Shown one piece after another: positions 25,639 through 33,692 of a stretch of 39,057 nucleotides of DNA (within the stretch, counting starts at the first letter, position 1; the number at the start of each line of letters is the position of its first letter). Both the position numbers and the translations under genes were made by a program. The notes below the pieces were generated by a model. That model was not told the origin of the DNA, searched no databases, and saw only the letters and a list, made by a program, of their open reading frames with translations. Source of the DNA: Microcaldota archaeon (GTDB lineage Archaea; Micrarchaeota; Micrarchaeia; Micrarchaeales; CABMGC01); assembly GCA_021804095.1 (NCBI GenBank), contig JAJZKQ010000004.1, positions 1 to 39,057 of the forward strand, written 5' to 3'.

Positions 25639-27216
25639 TCAGAATACCTCCCTGACATTAATCAGGAATGCCATATATTTAGATAGCAGCTCCGCCGGTT
25701 TTTTTATTATGGGTATTTTCTTGTATATGCCTTCCGCCATATCGAGATCACCGCGTTGCACGAGTCCAAAGAAGACCGCAAGAGCCGGATACGCCACAAG
25801 AAGTATCACAACACCAGCAATCATCGATTCGATAGAGCTACTCAAGAGGAGCGAACCTGAGAGAGGAAGCATCAATACTATATTGCATGCAAATACAATT
25901 CCTATCCTTTCCGAGTCTATCCTGAAGTCTATAATTCTTCTGGCCATTCTCACAAAAAGTATGCTTTCAACTGCCGGCCCTACAAAGAACAGCCCAATTA
26001 TGGCGCCTATGGCTCCAAACTTCGGAACAAGCAGCAATACGACAGCAAGCTGAACTATGTTAGAGAAGAGAAGCACCTTCACCAGAGGCATTGTAACTCC
26101 TCTCGATATCAGAAGGTTTGAGATATAATACTGGAAGGCCTCTATCATGCTGCCCAATGCTATCAATGTTAGGTATTCTCCAGCCTGAGAGTAACCCGAA
26201 GAGAGAAGGAGCTCCACTCCGGGCTTTGCAAGCACAGCCACGAAAGCTATGAAAGGAAGTGTCAGCATAAGCGAGTAAAAGAATATCCTGTTGTACGTGG
26301 CATTAATCTCCTCATTCTTTTTAGAGGCCATCGCCTTTGAAAAGAGCGGAAGTAGCGCAGTGCTCATTGTACTGTAAAAGACAGCTATGAAATTAAGCCC
26401 TTTCAGAGAAGCTCCGTAATTTCCAAGGACAGCCTTCAAGACAAAGAGACTCATATACAGAGTTGCAAAATTAGCCATGGTTATATTGAAGATATTGGTA
26501 AGGCTCATAGGCACAACATATCTAAGTGCATCAAACATTCTCTTCCTGTCAGGCAGGCGCGCCTTGAACTTATTCCCCTTTCCTATCAGCTTTACAAGGA
26601 ATGCGAATGCAAGCACTGCACCTACCGCATATCCTATCAGCATGCCTCCTATGGCTCCATTGACCCCGTATCCTGCGAGAAGAAGCGCTATAGCGGCTAT
26701 CATCTGCACCGTATCCACTACCACATTTGAAATAGAGGCCAGCTTTCCCTTTGTAAATCCTACCAGGGCATGCACTGCCGTGCTCTCAGAGGTCGAGAAG
26801 AAGATTATGCATGATACAAGCATCAATGTCAAAGGAGAGATATCAAGTTTTGCAAAAAGCACATTAGCCACATAAGGGCTGATGGCTATTCCCAAAAGCG
26901 TAAGCCCCGCGCCTACAGGCATTATTATTGAAAACCCGGTCATCAGGGTATCCAGAACCTTCTGGCCATTCTTCTCATTAAGATATTTGGAGACATTCCT
27001 TCCGAAATATGTGCCTATTCCAAAATTTCCTGCAAAGTCTACAAGCATCATGAATCCAAATGCGAATGTATAGATTCCATATCCGCTTGGGCCGAGAAGC
27101 CTAGCTACAGTTATGAACGTCACTATTGTTATTATAACTCCGACAAACTGCCCCGCATAAAGGGACGATAGCAGCCTAGCCGAAGCCATGCCAAGTGACT
27201 CCTCTTCTGCCTTCAT
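25639..27216 (-). CDS. MOP-superfamily flippase (polysaccharide/Wzx-like), upstream copy
   Basis: The 525-residue membrane protein has about 14 helices, with VARLLGPSGYGIYTFAFGFMMLVDF after the first helix as in Wzx-type flippases. I chose MKAEEESLG as start because a TATA-like CATTATAAATC on this strand lies about 40 bases upstream; a TTG 30 bases further up would overlap that element. It is first in a two-flippase operon and diverges from a GT-C-like protein gene, which links lipid-linked glycan transport with glycan transfer. Confidence 0.86.
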   Translation of the reverse strand: MKAEEESLGMASARLLSSLYAGQFVGVIITIVTFITVARLLGPSGYGIYTFAFGFMMLVDFAGNFGIGTYFGRNVSKYLNEKNGQKVLDTLMTGFSIIMPVGAGLTLLGIAISPYVANVLFAKLDISPLTLMLVSCIIFFSTSESTAVHALVGFTKGKLASISNVVVDTVQMIAAIALLLAGYGVNGAIGGMLIGYAVGAVLAFAFLVKLIGKGNKFKARLPDRKRMFDALRYVVPMSLTNIFNITMANFATLYMSLFVLKAVLGNYGASLKGLNFIAVFYSTMSTALLPLFSKAMASKKNEEINATYNRIFFYSLMLTLPFIAFVAVLAKPGVELLLSSGYSQAGEYLTLIALGSMIEAFQYYISNLLISRGVTMPLVKVLLFSNIVQLAVVLLLVPKFGAIGAIIGLFFVGPAVESILFVRMARRIIDFRIDSERIGIVFACNIVLMLPLSGSLLLSSSIESMIAGVVILLVAYPALAVFFGLVQRGDLDMAEGIYKKIPIIKKPAELLSKYMAFLINVREVF

Positions 27217-27248
27217 TGATTCAGCCAAGTATACGTTCCAACTCAAGA

Positions 27249-27255
27249 TTTATAA
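27249..27255. promoter_or_regulatory. TATA element between divergent flippase and GT-C-like genes
   Basis: TTTATAA sits about 37 bases from the rightward ATG (27286) and about 39 bases from the leftward ATG (27216). It is the only clear TATA-like element in the gap and could serve both genes. Confidence 0.4.
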
Positions 27256-27285
27256 TGCTTAGAGTAGAATAGGATATGTAATTCG

Positions 27286-29526
27286 ATGCAGTTTGACTTG
27301 GAGTCCTTTAAAAAATACAGATTACACCTTATCGTATTCATCATATACCTTGCAATATCGCTTGTGATGTTCTGGAATATCACTACAGGGTTCTCCACAA
27401 GGGTTCCAAACGGCGGCGGGGATGTATACCAGAGCATGTGGGGCCTCTGGTGGGTTCCATACTCTATATTTACGCTGCACCAATCTCCTTATTATACAAA
27501 TTATCTCTTCTATCCGATGGGCGCAAACCTTGTTTCGGAAACCATGAGCCCGCTGGCAGGAATACTTACCGCACCAATACAGGCATTCGCAGGCATCGCA
27601 TCGACATACAACTTCCTCTTCTTCCTGAGTTTCGCTCTCGGCGGCCTATTCATGTTCATGCTCTCCAGATATCTGGTAAAGAATGACTATGCAGCATTCA
27701 TAGCTGGGCTCATATTCGCATTCAGCCCTATGCATATAGCACAATCATACTCACACCTGCAGTGGACCACAATGGAATTCATGCCTTTATTTGTGCTATT
27801 CTTCCTTATGATGTTGCGCGAAAAGAAAGCTCTGTATTCTATATGCGCTGCCATTTCCTTCGTATTGCTGACATTCGCAGGGGACATAGAACAGGGCATA
27901 ATGATGGCAGCATTCGCAACTGTCTCAATACTCATATTCCTTGTCATAGAAAAGAAAGATATCCTGAACAAGAGATTCATCACAAACCTCGGAATCTTTG
28001 CAGTGGCGGTGCTTCTGATAGGGTCTCCATTCTTCGTGCCGATAGTGATAGGAGCAGGATCCTCTATAAGCTCAGCAAGCCAGTTGTCAAATATCGCCCA
28101 CAACATGCTTTACAGCGACAATCTTGCCTCATTCTTCCTGCCAAGCTACTACAACGGTATATTTCACAATCTGTCATTGGGATATCTCAACTCGGTATAT
28201 GGAACCAGCTATCAGGGGGTATCATACAGCCCCGACATAACCGAGAAGGTCTCGTATATAGGATACAGTGTCCTCTTCCTTATTGCATTTGCATTATACC
28301 ACGAGCACAGGAAGAACCGCCTACGCGATGTCTCCTATTGGATAGCCATAGGCGTAGTCTTCTTCCTTCTCGCAATAGGCCCCAACATACAGATAGGGAG
28401 CCTCTCAACAGGCATACCTACCTTATACTCTCTATACAGAATAATCCCGGGCTTCAAGTTTGTTAGGGAACCTGGCAGATTCGATGCGGTTATAACCATA
28501 GCACTGGCGGTTCTCGCGGCAATAGGCTTTGACCATCTATCAAAATCAAAATATAACCTGGGAAGCAGTCTGGCACTGGCAGTTGTCTTTACCATACTTA
28601 TCTTAATAGAGTACAACGGAATGCCGCTGTCAGCATCTTTTGCAAAGTCTCTAACTACCTCAGCAACAATTCCATCACAATACAGCCAGATAAGCGGCAT
28701 AGCAGGGAATCTCTCCGTATTGGAGCTTCCAGCCCTTCCAAATCTCACTACCGGCTCATTTCTATATCCCGGAATATCCATGTATTACCAGACGGCATTC
28801 AAGAAACCTATAGTAGGCGGATACACGACCAGAACCAATTCCACACAGGAGCAGCTGGTACAAAACATACCTCTTGCTGTCTCCGCATCATATCTGGAGA
28901 ACGGCGAAGGCCTCATATACCCATACCCTATAACAGAGGACTATTCAAATCTAACCCTCTTCTGGCTTGCTTCTTATAAGGTAGGTGCAGTCTCAGTGAT
29001 AAACAACGCATATACGCCTGCCGAGCTTTCAGACCTGCAGAGCTATCTATACACCCTGTTCGGCAATCCTGTTTATGTAAATGCCAATGTAACCATATAC
29101 TCGACATCCGGGATAGAGAGCATTGTAGGAGGAAGATCCATGGTATCCTATATCTCTGGATCATGGGTCCCCGGATATGCATTCTGCGACTACTCATTCC
29201 CCTGCAATTCTAACTTCAGTGCTTCATGGTGGGGAGGCAATGTAAGGGCCGTATCCATCTATCTTCCAAACAAGTCAAGCCTGAATGTGAGCTTCAAAGC
29301 ATATTCTTACTACAGTCCCCGCAAGCTTTACCTATTCCTAGGCTCAAATGCCACTCCTTTCTCTACAATGAACCTCTCGACAAAGATCTCACAGGAAAGC
29401 CTAAATATAACCCTGCCAGGAGGCTTCAGCCAGATAGTCCTCTACTCACCAAACTCAACATTCGTATCCAATGAGGATCCATACCTTAATTTCGGGATAA
29501 GCAACCTTTCAATCACTCCGAGATAA
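27286..29526 (+). CDS. Multi-pass GT-C-like membrane protein
   Basis: The 746-residue protein has about eleven transmembrane helices in residues 1-470 and then a large extracytoplasmic domain rich in N-glycosylation sequons. The first extracytoplasmic loop contains GGGDVYQSMWG with Asp46, the position where GT-C glycosyltransferases (PMT/Alg/arabinosyltransferase type) carry the catalytic acidic residue. Such enzymes use lipid-phosphate sugars on the outer face. Reading it as a glycosyltransferase is therefore likely but not proven; YfhO-like membrane proteins have a similar layout. Location opposite two flippases supports a surface glycan role. Confidence 0.68.
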   Translation: MQFDLESFKKYRLHLIVFIIYLAISLVMFWNITTGFSTRVPNGGGDVYQSMWGLWWVPYSIFTLHQSPYYTNYLFYPMGANLVSETMSPLAGILTAPIQAFAGIASTYNFLFFLSFALGGLFMFMLSRYLVKNDYAAFIAGLIFAFSPMHIAQSYSHLQWTTMEFMPLFVLFFLMMLREKKALYSICAAISFVLLTFAGDIEQGIMMAAFATVSILIFLVIEKKDILNKRFITNLGIFAVAVLLIGSPFFVPIVIGAGSSISSASQLSNIAHNMLYSDNLASFFLPSYYNGIFHNLSLGYLNSVYGTSYQGVSYSPDITEKVSYIGYSVLFLIAFALYHEHRKNRLRDVSYWIAIGVVFFLLAIGPNIQIGSLSTGIPTLYSLYRIIPGFKFVREPGRFDAVITIALAVLAAIGFDHLSKSKYNLGSSLALAVVFTILILIEYNGMPLSASFAKSLTTSATIPSQYSQISGIAGNLSVLELPALPNLTTGSFLYPGISMYYQTAFKKPIVGGYTTRTNSTQEQLVQNIPLAVSASYLENGEGLIYPYPITEDYSNLTLFWLASYKVGAVSVINNAYTPAELSDLQSYLYTLFGNPVYVNANVTIYSTSGIESIVGGRSMVSYISGSWVPGYAFCDYSFPCNSNFSASWWGGNVRAVSIYLPNKSSLNVSFKAYSYYSPRKLYLFLGSNATPFSTMNLSTKISQESLNITLPGGFSQIVLYSPNSTFVSNEDPYLNFGISNLSITPR

Positions 29527-29542
29527 AAATATACCAGGGCAC

Positions 29543-29573
29543 ATTTCCAATATTACCCAAAATTATTGGAAAT
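29543..29573 (+). terminator. 10-bp inverted repeat after the GT-C-like gene
   Basis: ATTTCCAATA (29543-29552) and TATTGGAAAT (29564-29573) pair perfectly across 11 bases, starting 17 bases after the stop codon. No long T-run follows, so it may be a processing or terminator hairpin, or an operator. TCCAAAAATTGGA further on repeats the same TCCAA/TTGGA theme. Confidence 0.35.
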
Positions 29574-29671
29574 TAACCAAATTATCTGAAATTATATATA
29601 TAATATCCAAAAATTGGACATAATCTTTATATGTCTTTTCCTTCTTAATACTTCTGGGGAAAAGAAAAGTG

Positions 29672-29689
29672 TAAGCCTTTAATGGCTTA
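29672..29689 (+). promoter_or_regulatory. Leader hairpin upstream of TRAM gene
   Basis: TAAGCC-TTTAAT-GGCTTA forms a perfect 6-bp hairpin about 20-37 bases before the TRAM start. A TATA-like CTTTATATG near 29629-29637 lies far enough upstream to give a leader of about 50 bases that includes the hairpin and the GGGTGGG site before the ATG. Confidence 0.35.
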
Positions 29690-29708
29690 AAAAATTTGGG
29701 TGGGAAAA

Positions 29709-29954
29709 ATGGTAACCGAGAATCTTGTAGAAGGTGAAACCTACGAGATGCGACTGAGTGCAAGGAGTCCGAAAGGGGAAGGCATAGGAAGGATAAACGA
29801 CGTTGTCGTTTTTGTAAAGAATGCCAAGGCCCGCATAGGAAAAATCCACAAGGTAAAGATAACAAAGCTCCATAGGACATTTGCCTATGGTGAATTGGTG
29901 GGTTTCACTGATAATAGCAAGTATTTTATAGGTAATGGTAGCTTAATAGTATAA
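29709..29954 (+). CDS. Single-domain TRAM protein
   Basis: The 81-residue protein consists of one TRAM domain: GETYEMRLSARSPKGEGIGRINDVVVFVKNA, then IGKIHKVKITKLHRTFAYGELVGF. This small beta-barrel binds RNA, and stand-alone archaeal TRAM proteins act as RNA chaperones and are cold-induced in some methanogens. The ATG chosen has GGGTGGG just upstream. A GTG nine bases earlier is in frame. Unusually for this window it has a leader with a hairpin. Confidence 0.88.
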   Translation: MVTENLVEGETYEMRLSARSPKGEGIGRINDVVVFVKNAKARIGKIHKVKITKLHRTFAYGELVGFTDNSKYFIGNGSLIV

Positions 29955-30156
29955 GTTTCTATTAACAATATATTATTTGTTGTTTGTTTATTTTTATTTT
30001 ATAATTTTTAACGAAATCTGAATGTGTAATATAATAATTATAACATATAACTAACATATAACATCAAATGGGATATCTCTGCTCTACCGGCTTGAAGGTC
30101 TGACCGCCTCCCTGCCTGATGCTTTGATAGATTGTGTTTAACTAGGGATTGATTTT
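29955..30156 (+). other. AT-rich intergenic stretch with a GC-richer block before psmB
   Basis: Bases 29960-30066 are extremely AT-rich, with no open frame of note. Bases about 30068-30130 are suddenly GC-richer (GGGATATC ... CTGCCTGATGC) and follow TATA-like ATAACATATAAC. In an AT-rich genome such a block may be a small RNA or a structured psmB leader. An 11-codon frame at its start is not convincing. I see no tRNA fold and no clear C/D boxes. Confidence 0.3.
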
Positions 30157-30795
30157 ATGGAATACAAAAATATTGCTGAGAATATAAGGCATGGAACAAC
30201 TACAATCGGAATAGTATGTTCAGACGGAGTTGTAATGGGCGCAGACGTAAGGGCGACATACGGCACATATATCTCAAGCGGAGAGGCAATAAAGATCCAC
30301 AGGATAGATGAGAATCTAGCAATGACAATAGCGGGAGGAGTAGGCGACGCCGAATACCTGGTCAAATTGATAAAGATGCAGAATGATCTTTATAGGATGA
30401 CAGAGTCAAAACCAATGACTCCAAAATCTGCAACAGCAGTTCTCTCACTGGTTCTTCAGGAGAACAAGATGTATCCATACATGGTAGAGCTCATACTCGG
30501 GGGAATGAACAAGGATAACCCTGAAATATATGACATAGATCCTGTAGGCGGATATATAAAAGAGTCAAGATACTCTGCAACAGGCAGCGGATCGATAGCG
30601 GCTTCAGGATATCTGGAAAGCATATATGACCCTGGGCTCTCTACACAGGAAGCTGTAAAGCATGTAGCAAAGGCATTGAAGATAGCAATGAAAAAAGACT
30701 CAGCTACTGGAGACGGCATGAAGATAATAACAATAACTAAAAAAGGCTACAAAGAGCACCAGAAGGAAGAGATAGAGAAACTCATGTTCAAGTAA
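30157..30795 (+). CDS. psmB: Proteasome beta subunit
   Basis: The 212-residue precursor of the 20S core peptidase subunit has a 13-residue propeptide ending at Gly13. Thr14 becomes the catalytic N-terminal Thr1, and Asp30 and Lys46 match catalytic Asp17 and Lys33 of the mature enzyme. TTTIGIVCSDGVVMGADVRAT is diagnostic. Later conserved blocks include GGVGDAEYL and TGSGSIAASGYLES. It degrades unfolded proteins with alpha subunits encoded elsewhere. Confidence 0.96.
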   Translation: MEYKNIAENIRHGTTTIGIVCSDGVVMGADVRATYGTYISSGEAIKIHRIDENLAMTIAGGVGDAEYLVKLIKMQNDLYRMTESKPMTPKSATAVLSLVLQENKMYPYMVELILGGMNKDNPEIYDIDPVGGYIKESRYSATGSGSIAASGYLESIYDPGLSTQEAVKHVAKALKIAMKKDSATGDGMKIITITKKGYKEHQKEEIEKLMFK

Positions 30796-30920
30796 AGCAA
30801 AGCAAAGTTTACAGAAGAACAGAAGCGCATATAGCATAAAAGGCAAGGGAATGCCTAGAAATTTACATATATGATATTATACGGTCTAATTCTGGCCGGC
30901 AACGTGATTTTTTGACTAAC

Positions 30921-32864
30921 ATGGAGATAAAGGAGAATAAGGAGCTTCTCGAGAAGGTAAAGGGGCTCCTGCCTGAGAGCGCAGGTGTAACTGAAGTTGA
31001 ATTCGAAGGTCCTGACATAGCTGTCTATGTAAAGAATGTCGCAGAGGTATACAATGATGAGAATATAATAAAGAACATCTCATCAACAATAAAGAAGAGA
31101 ATAATAGTAAGGGCAACACAGTCAAGCCTGATGAATGACGAAGAGGCACTTAAGAAAATACTCGAGATAATACCTAAAGATGCCGGAGTAAACGAAGAGC
31201 GCATGCGCTTCGACAAGGAATTTTCACAGGTATACATAGAGGCAATGAAGCCCGGGCTTGTCATAGGCAAGGGCGGCACAACATTAATCCAGATAATAAA
31301 CGAGACAGGATGGATGCCGAAGGTACTTAGGACACCCACAATAAACAGCGATGTCATAAATGGGGTAAGAAACCTGATATTCCGCGAGGCCGAGTTCCGC
31401 AAGAAATTCCTTCGGACCACAGGCATAAAAATAAATAGGGTAGTGCTCAAAAGCGAGTGGCTCAAAGCAACTGCGCTAGGCGGATTCCGTGAGGTAGGAA
31501 GAAGCTGCCTTCTTCTAGAGACTAATCACTCAAAGATACTGATAGACTGTGGAATAAGCCCGGAGCCAGGCATAAAAGGCCTTGAGGCGAATGCGGGTTC
31601 CGGAGACCAGAATAAGGCCTTCCCATATCTCGACAGCGCCAATATAACGATAAATGACATAGATGCAATAATACTTACACATGCGCATATGGACCACATG
31701 GGTTTTGTGCCATATCTATTCAAGTTCGGATATCGTGGCCCTGTATATTGCACTCCACCATCAAGGGATTTCGCAGCTCTTCTACTTTATGATTATGTAA
31801 AGCTTGTCCAAAAATCCGGAGGCACACCCCTATACGGTGAGAAGGATATAAAGACAATGCTTATGCACATGATAACCCGGGATTACGGAGAGGTTACAAA
31901 TGTTACAGAAGAGATAAAGCTTACATACCACAACGCAGGGCACATACTCGGCAGCGGCATAGTCCATCTTCACATAGGCGAAGGTCTCTATAACATTGTC
32001 CACACCGGAGATATGAAATATGGTTATACCCGCCTCCTGGACCAGGCAGATACCAGGTACCCGAGGATAGATGCCCTCTTCATGGAGAGCACCTATGGCG
32101 GTTCCAGGGACATAACAAAGGACAGGGGACAGATGGAACTTGCATTGATGGATGCCATAAAGTCAACAGTGACAAACGGCGGGAAGGTCCTAATACCTCT
32201 ATTCGCAGTAGGCAGAAGTCAGGAATTGTCACTGGTGCTTGAAAACTATATAACCAACAACCCCAACTACAAGCTTGACGTACCCATATTCTTAGACGGC
32301 ATGATCCTTGAGGCAAGCGCAATACATACGGCATACCCCGAGTATCTGAAGATGAGCCTCAGAAAGAGGATACTCAGCAATAACTCACCATTCGAGAGCG
32401 AGATATTCGAGATTGCAAAGGGCGAGAGGCGCGAGATCCTCGAAAGAGGGCCGGCAGTAGTGCTAGCAAGCGGAGGCATGCTTAACGGCGGCGCAAGCCT
32501 CGAATACTTCAAGGCTATGGCAGAAGATCCAAAGAACCTAATCCTATTTGTAGGCTTCAATGCGGCTAGTTCTCTAGGGCGCAGGGTCCAGAACGGCCTC
32601 CCTGAAGTTGCGCTTCCAAACGAAGAGGGCAAGCTGGAGCCAATAAAGATAAACATGCAGGTAAGGACAATGGAGGGCTTCTCAGGCCACAGCGACAGGA
32701 GCCAGCTCATGCGATTTGTAGAGAAGCTCAAGCCTATGCCGAAGAAGATCTTTACCATGCACGGTGAAGAGAGCAAATGCGATGACCTCGCAAGGTCACT
32801 AAACCAGAGATTCAAAATTGAGACAAGATCACCAATGAACCTCGACTCCATGAGATTCAGGTAA
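30921..32864 (+). CDS. aCPSF1: KH-domain beta-CASP ribonuclease
   Basis: The 647-residue archaeal CPSF73-like nuclease cuts RNA and promotes 3'-end formation/transcription termination at U-rich sites. Two N-terminal KH domains (about 1-140; the second has GLVIGKGGTTLIQI) precede the metallo-beta-lactamase core with HAHMDH (His254, His256, Asp258, His259), then HTGDMKYG and the beta-CASP domain with late FSGHSDR and MHGE motifs. Length matches the family. A TTG nine bases upstream is also in frame, following GTGAT; I chose the ATG. Confidence 0.95.
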   Translation: MEIKENKELLEKVKGLLPESAGVTEVEFEGPDIAVYVKNVAEVYNDENIIKNISSTIKKRIIVRATQSSLMNDEEALKKILEIIPKDAGVNEERMRFDKEFSQVYIEAMKPGLVIGKGGTTLIQIINETGWMPKVLRTPTINSDVINGVRNLIFREAEFRKKFLRTTGIKINRVVLKSEWLKATALGGFREVGRSCLLLETNHSKILIDCGISPEPGIKGLEANAGSGDQNKAFPYLDSANITINDIDAIILTHAHMDHMGFVPYLFKFGYRGPVYCTPPSRDFAALLLYDYVKLVQKSGGTPLYGEKDIKTMLMHMITRDYGEVTNVTEEIKLTYHNAGHILGSGIVHLHIGEGLYNIVHTGDMKYGYTRLLDQADTRYPRIDALFMESTYGGSRDITKDRGQMELALMDAIKSTVTNGGKVLIPLFAVGRSQELSLVLENYITNNPNYKLDVPIFLDGMILEASAIHTAYPEYLKMSLRKRILSNNSPFESEIFEIAKGERREILERGPAVVLASGGMLNGGASLEYFKAMAEDPKNLILFVGFNAASSLGRRVQNGLPEVALPNEEGKLEPIKINMQVRTMEGFSGHSDRSQLMRFVEKLKPMPKKIFTMHGEESKCDDLARSLNQRFKIETRSPMNLDSMRFR

Positions 32865-32986
32865 GCTTCATCATCAGCCTTCTCAGTATCCGCATAACTC
32901 CATGCTCTTGCAGAAGGAAGTTTCTGCCACAAGGCTCCTCCAAAAAGTTCTTTAAACAGTTTATGCCTAAGATTAATGGTGTTAGC

Positions 32987-33466
32987 ATGGTAGAAATTGG
33001 AAAAAAAATACCTTCAGTCAAGCTTGTGGATACTGAGCTGAAGGAGGTAGACCTTAGGAAAGCAACGAAAGGAAAAGCGGCGATAATTGCCTTCTTCCCT
33101 GGCGCGTTTACCGGAGTATGCACCACGGAGATGTGCAAGTTCAGGGATAGCATGTCGGAGTTCAATAGCCTCAACGGTGACGTCTATGGCATAAGTGTCG
33201 ACGGCCCATTTCCTAACAAGGAATTCAAGGAGAAAAACCGCCTTAACTTTACTATACTCAGCGACTACAGGCGCAAAGCCTCAAAGAAATTCAACGTAAT
33301 TCTAGAGAACTTTGCAAACATGGAAGGATATACTGCATCAAAACGTGCAGTCTTCGTGACAGACTCAAAAGGCATAATAAGATACAAATGGGTATCAGAC
33401 GACCCAACAGTAGAGCCTAACTACTCCGAGATAAAACAGGCCCTCTCGGATATCTCCAAACAATGA
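32987..33466 (+). CDS. Peroxiredoxin, BCP/PrxQ-like
   Basis: The 159-residue thiol peroxidase reduces H2O2 and organic peroxides. The active-site motif FFPGAFTGVCTTEMC carries peroxidatic Cys45 and a second Cys50 five residues on, the spacing of PrxQ/BCP-type atypical 2-Cys enzymes. ISVDGPFPNKEF is the next family block. An ATG 24 bases upstream would add eight residues; I chose MVEIGKKIPS because it matches family starts and TTTAAACAG lies about 30 bases before it. Confidence 0.9.
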   Translation: MVEIGKKIPSVKLVDTELKEVDLRKATKGKAAIIAFFPGAFTGVCTTEMCKFRDSMSEFNSLNGDVYGISVDGPFPNKEFKEKNRLNFTILSDYRRKASKKFNVILENFANMEGYTASKRAVFVTDSKGIIRYKWVSDDPTVEPNYSEIKQALSDISKQ

Positions 33467-33482
33467 ACTCTGGTTAAACCTC

Positions 33483-33510
33483 CTTTTGTTTCTTTTATTT
33501 TTTTGTTTTT
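33483..33510 (+). terminator. T-rich tract after peroxiredoxin gene
   Basis: Several T-runs (TTTTGTTTCTTTTATTTTTTTG) follow the stop by about 15 bases, in keeping with U-rich termination, which in archaea aCPSF1 promotes. Confidence 0.5.
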
Positions 33511-33692
33511 CACATGTTTTCTATTATTCACAGATCTTGTGCAGAATTTCATATCTCCCGAAAGAAATCCTTTCAAGCAGTATCTTCCGCATGAACTTCC
33601 CAGGCTTCCCAGATAATCCAATGCTTGGGAAAGAGTAATAAATAGCTTATCCTAAAAGAAATCAAGGATAACAATTCCGAAGTGCCTGATTC

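Noticed and set aside
27687-28466. Long frames on both strands within the GT-C-like gene
   Set aside because: Low-complexity or Arg/Ile-rich translations without motifs; the main frame carries clear membrane segments.
30068-30130. tRNA or C/D box RNA in the GC-richer block before psmB
   Set aside because: No acceptor pairing or TTCRANN loop is present, and CTGA/TGATG-like pieces lack correct spacing.
33467-33692. Leftward frame containing MRKILLERISFGRYEILHKICE
   Set aside because: It is only 22 codons from its ATG, has no ribosome-binding site and no known family. Possibly a relic, but not supportable.
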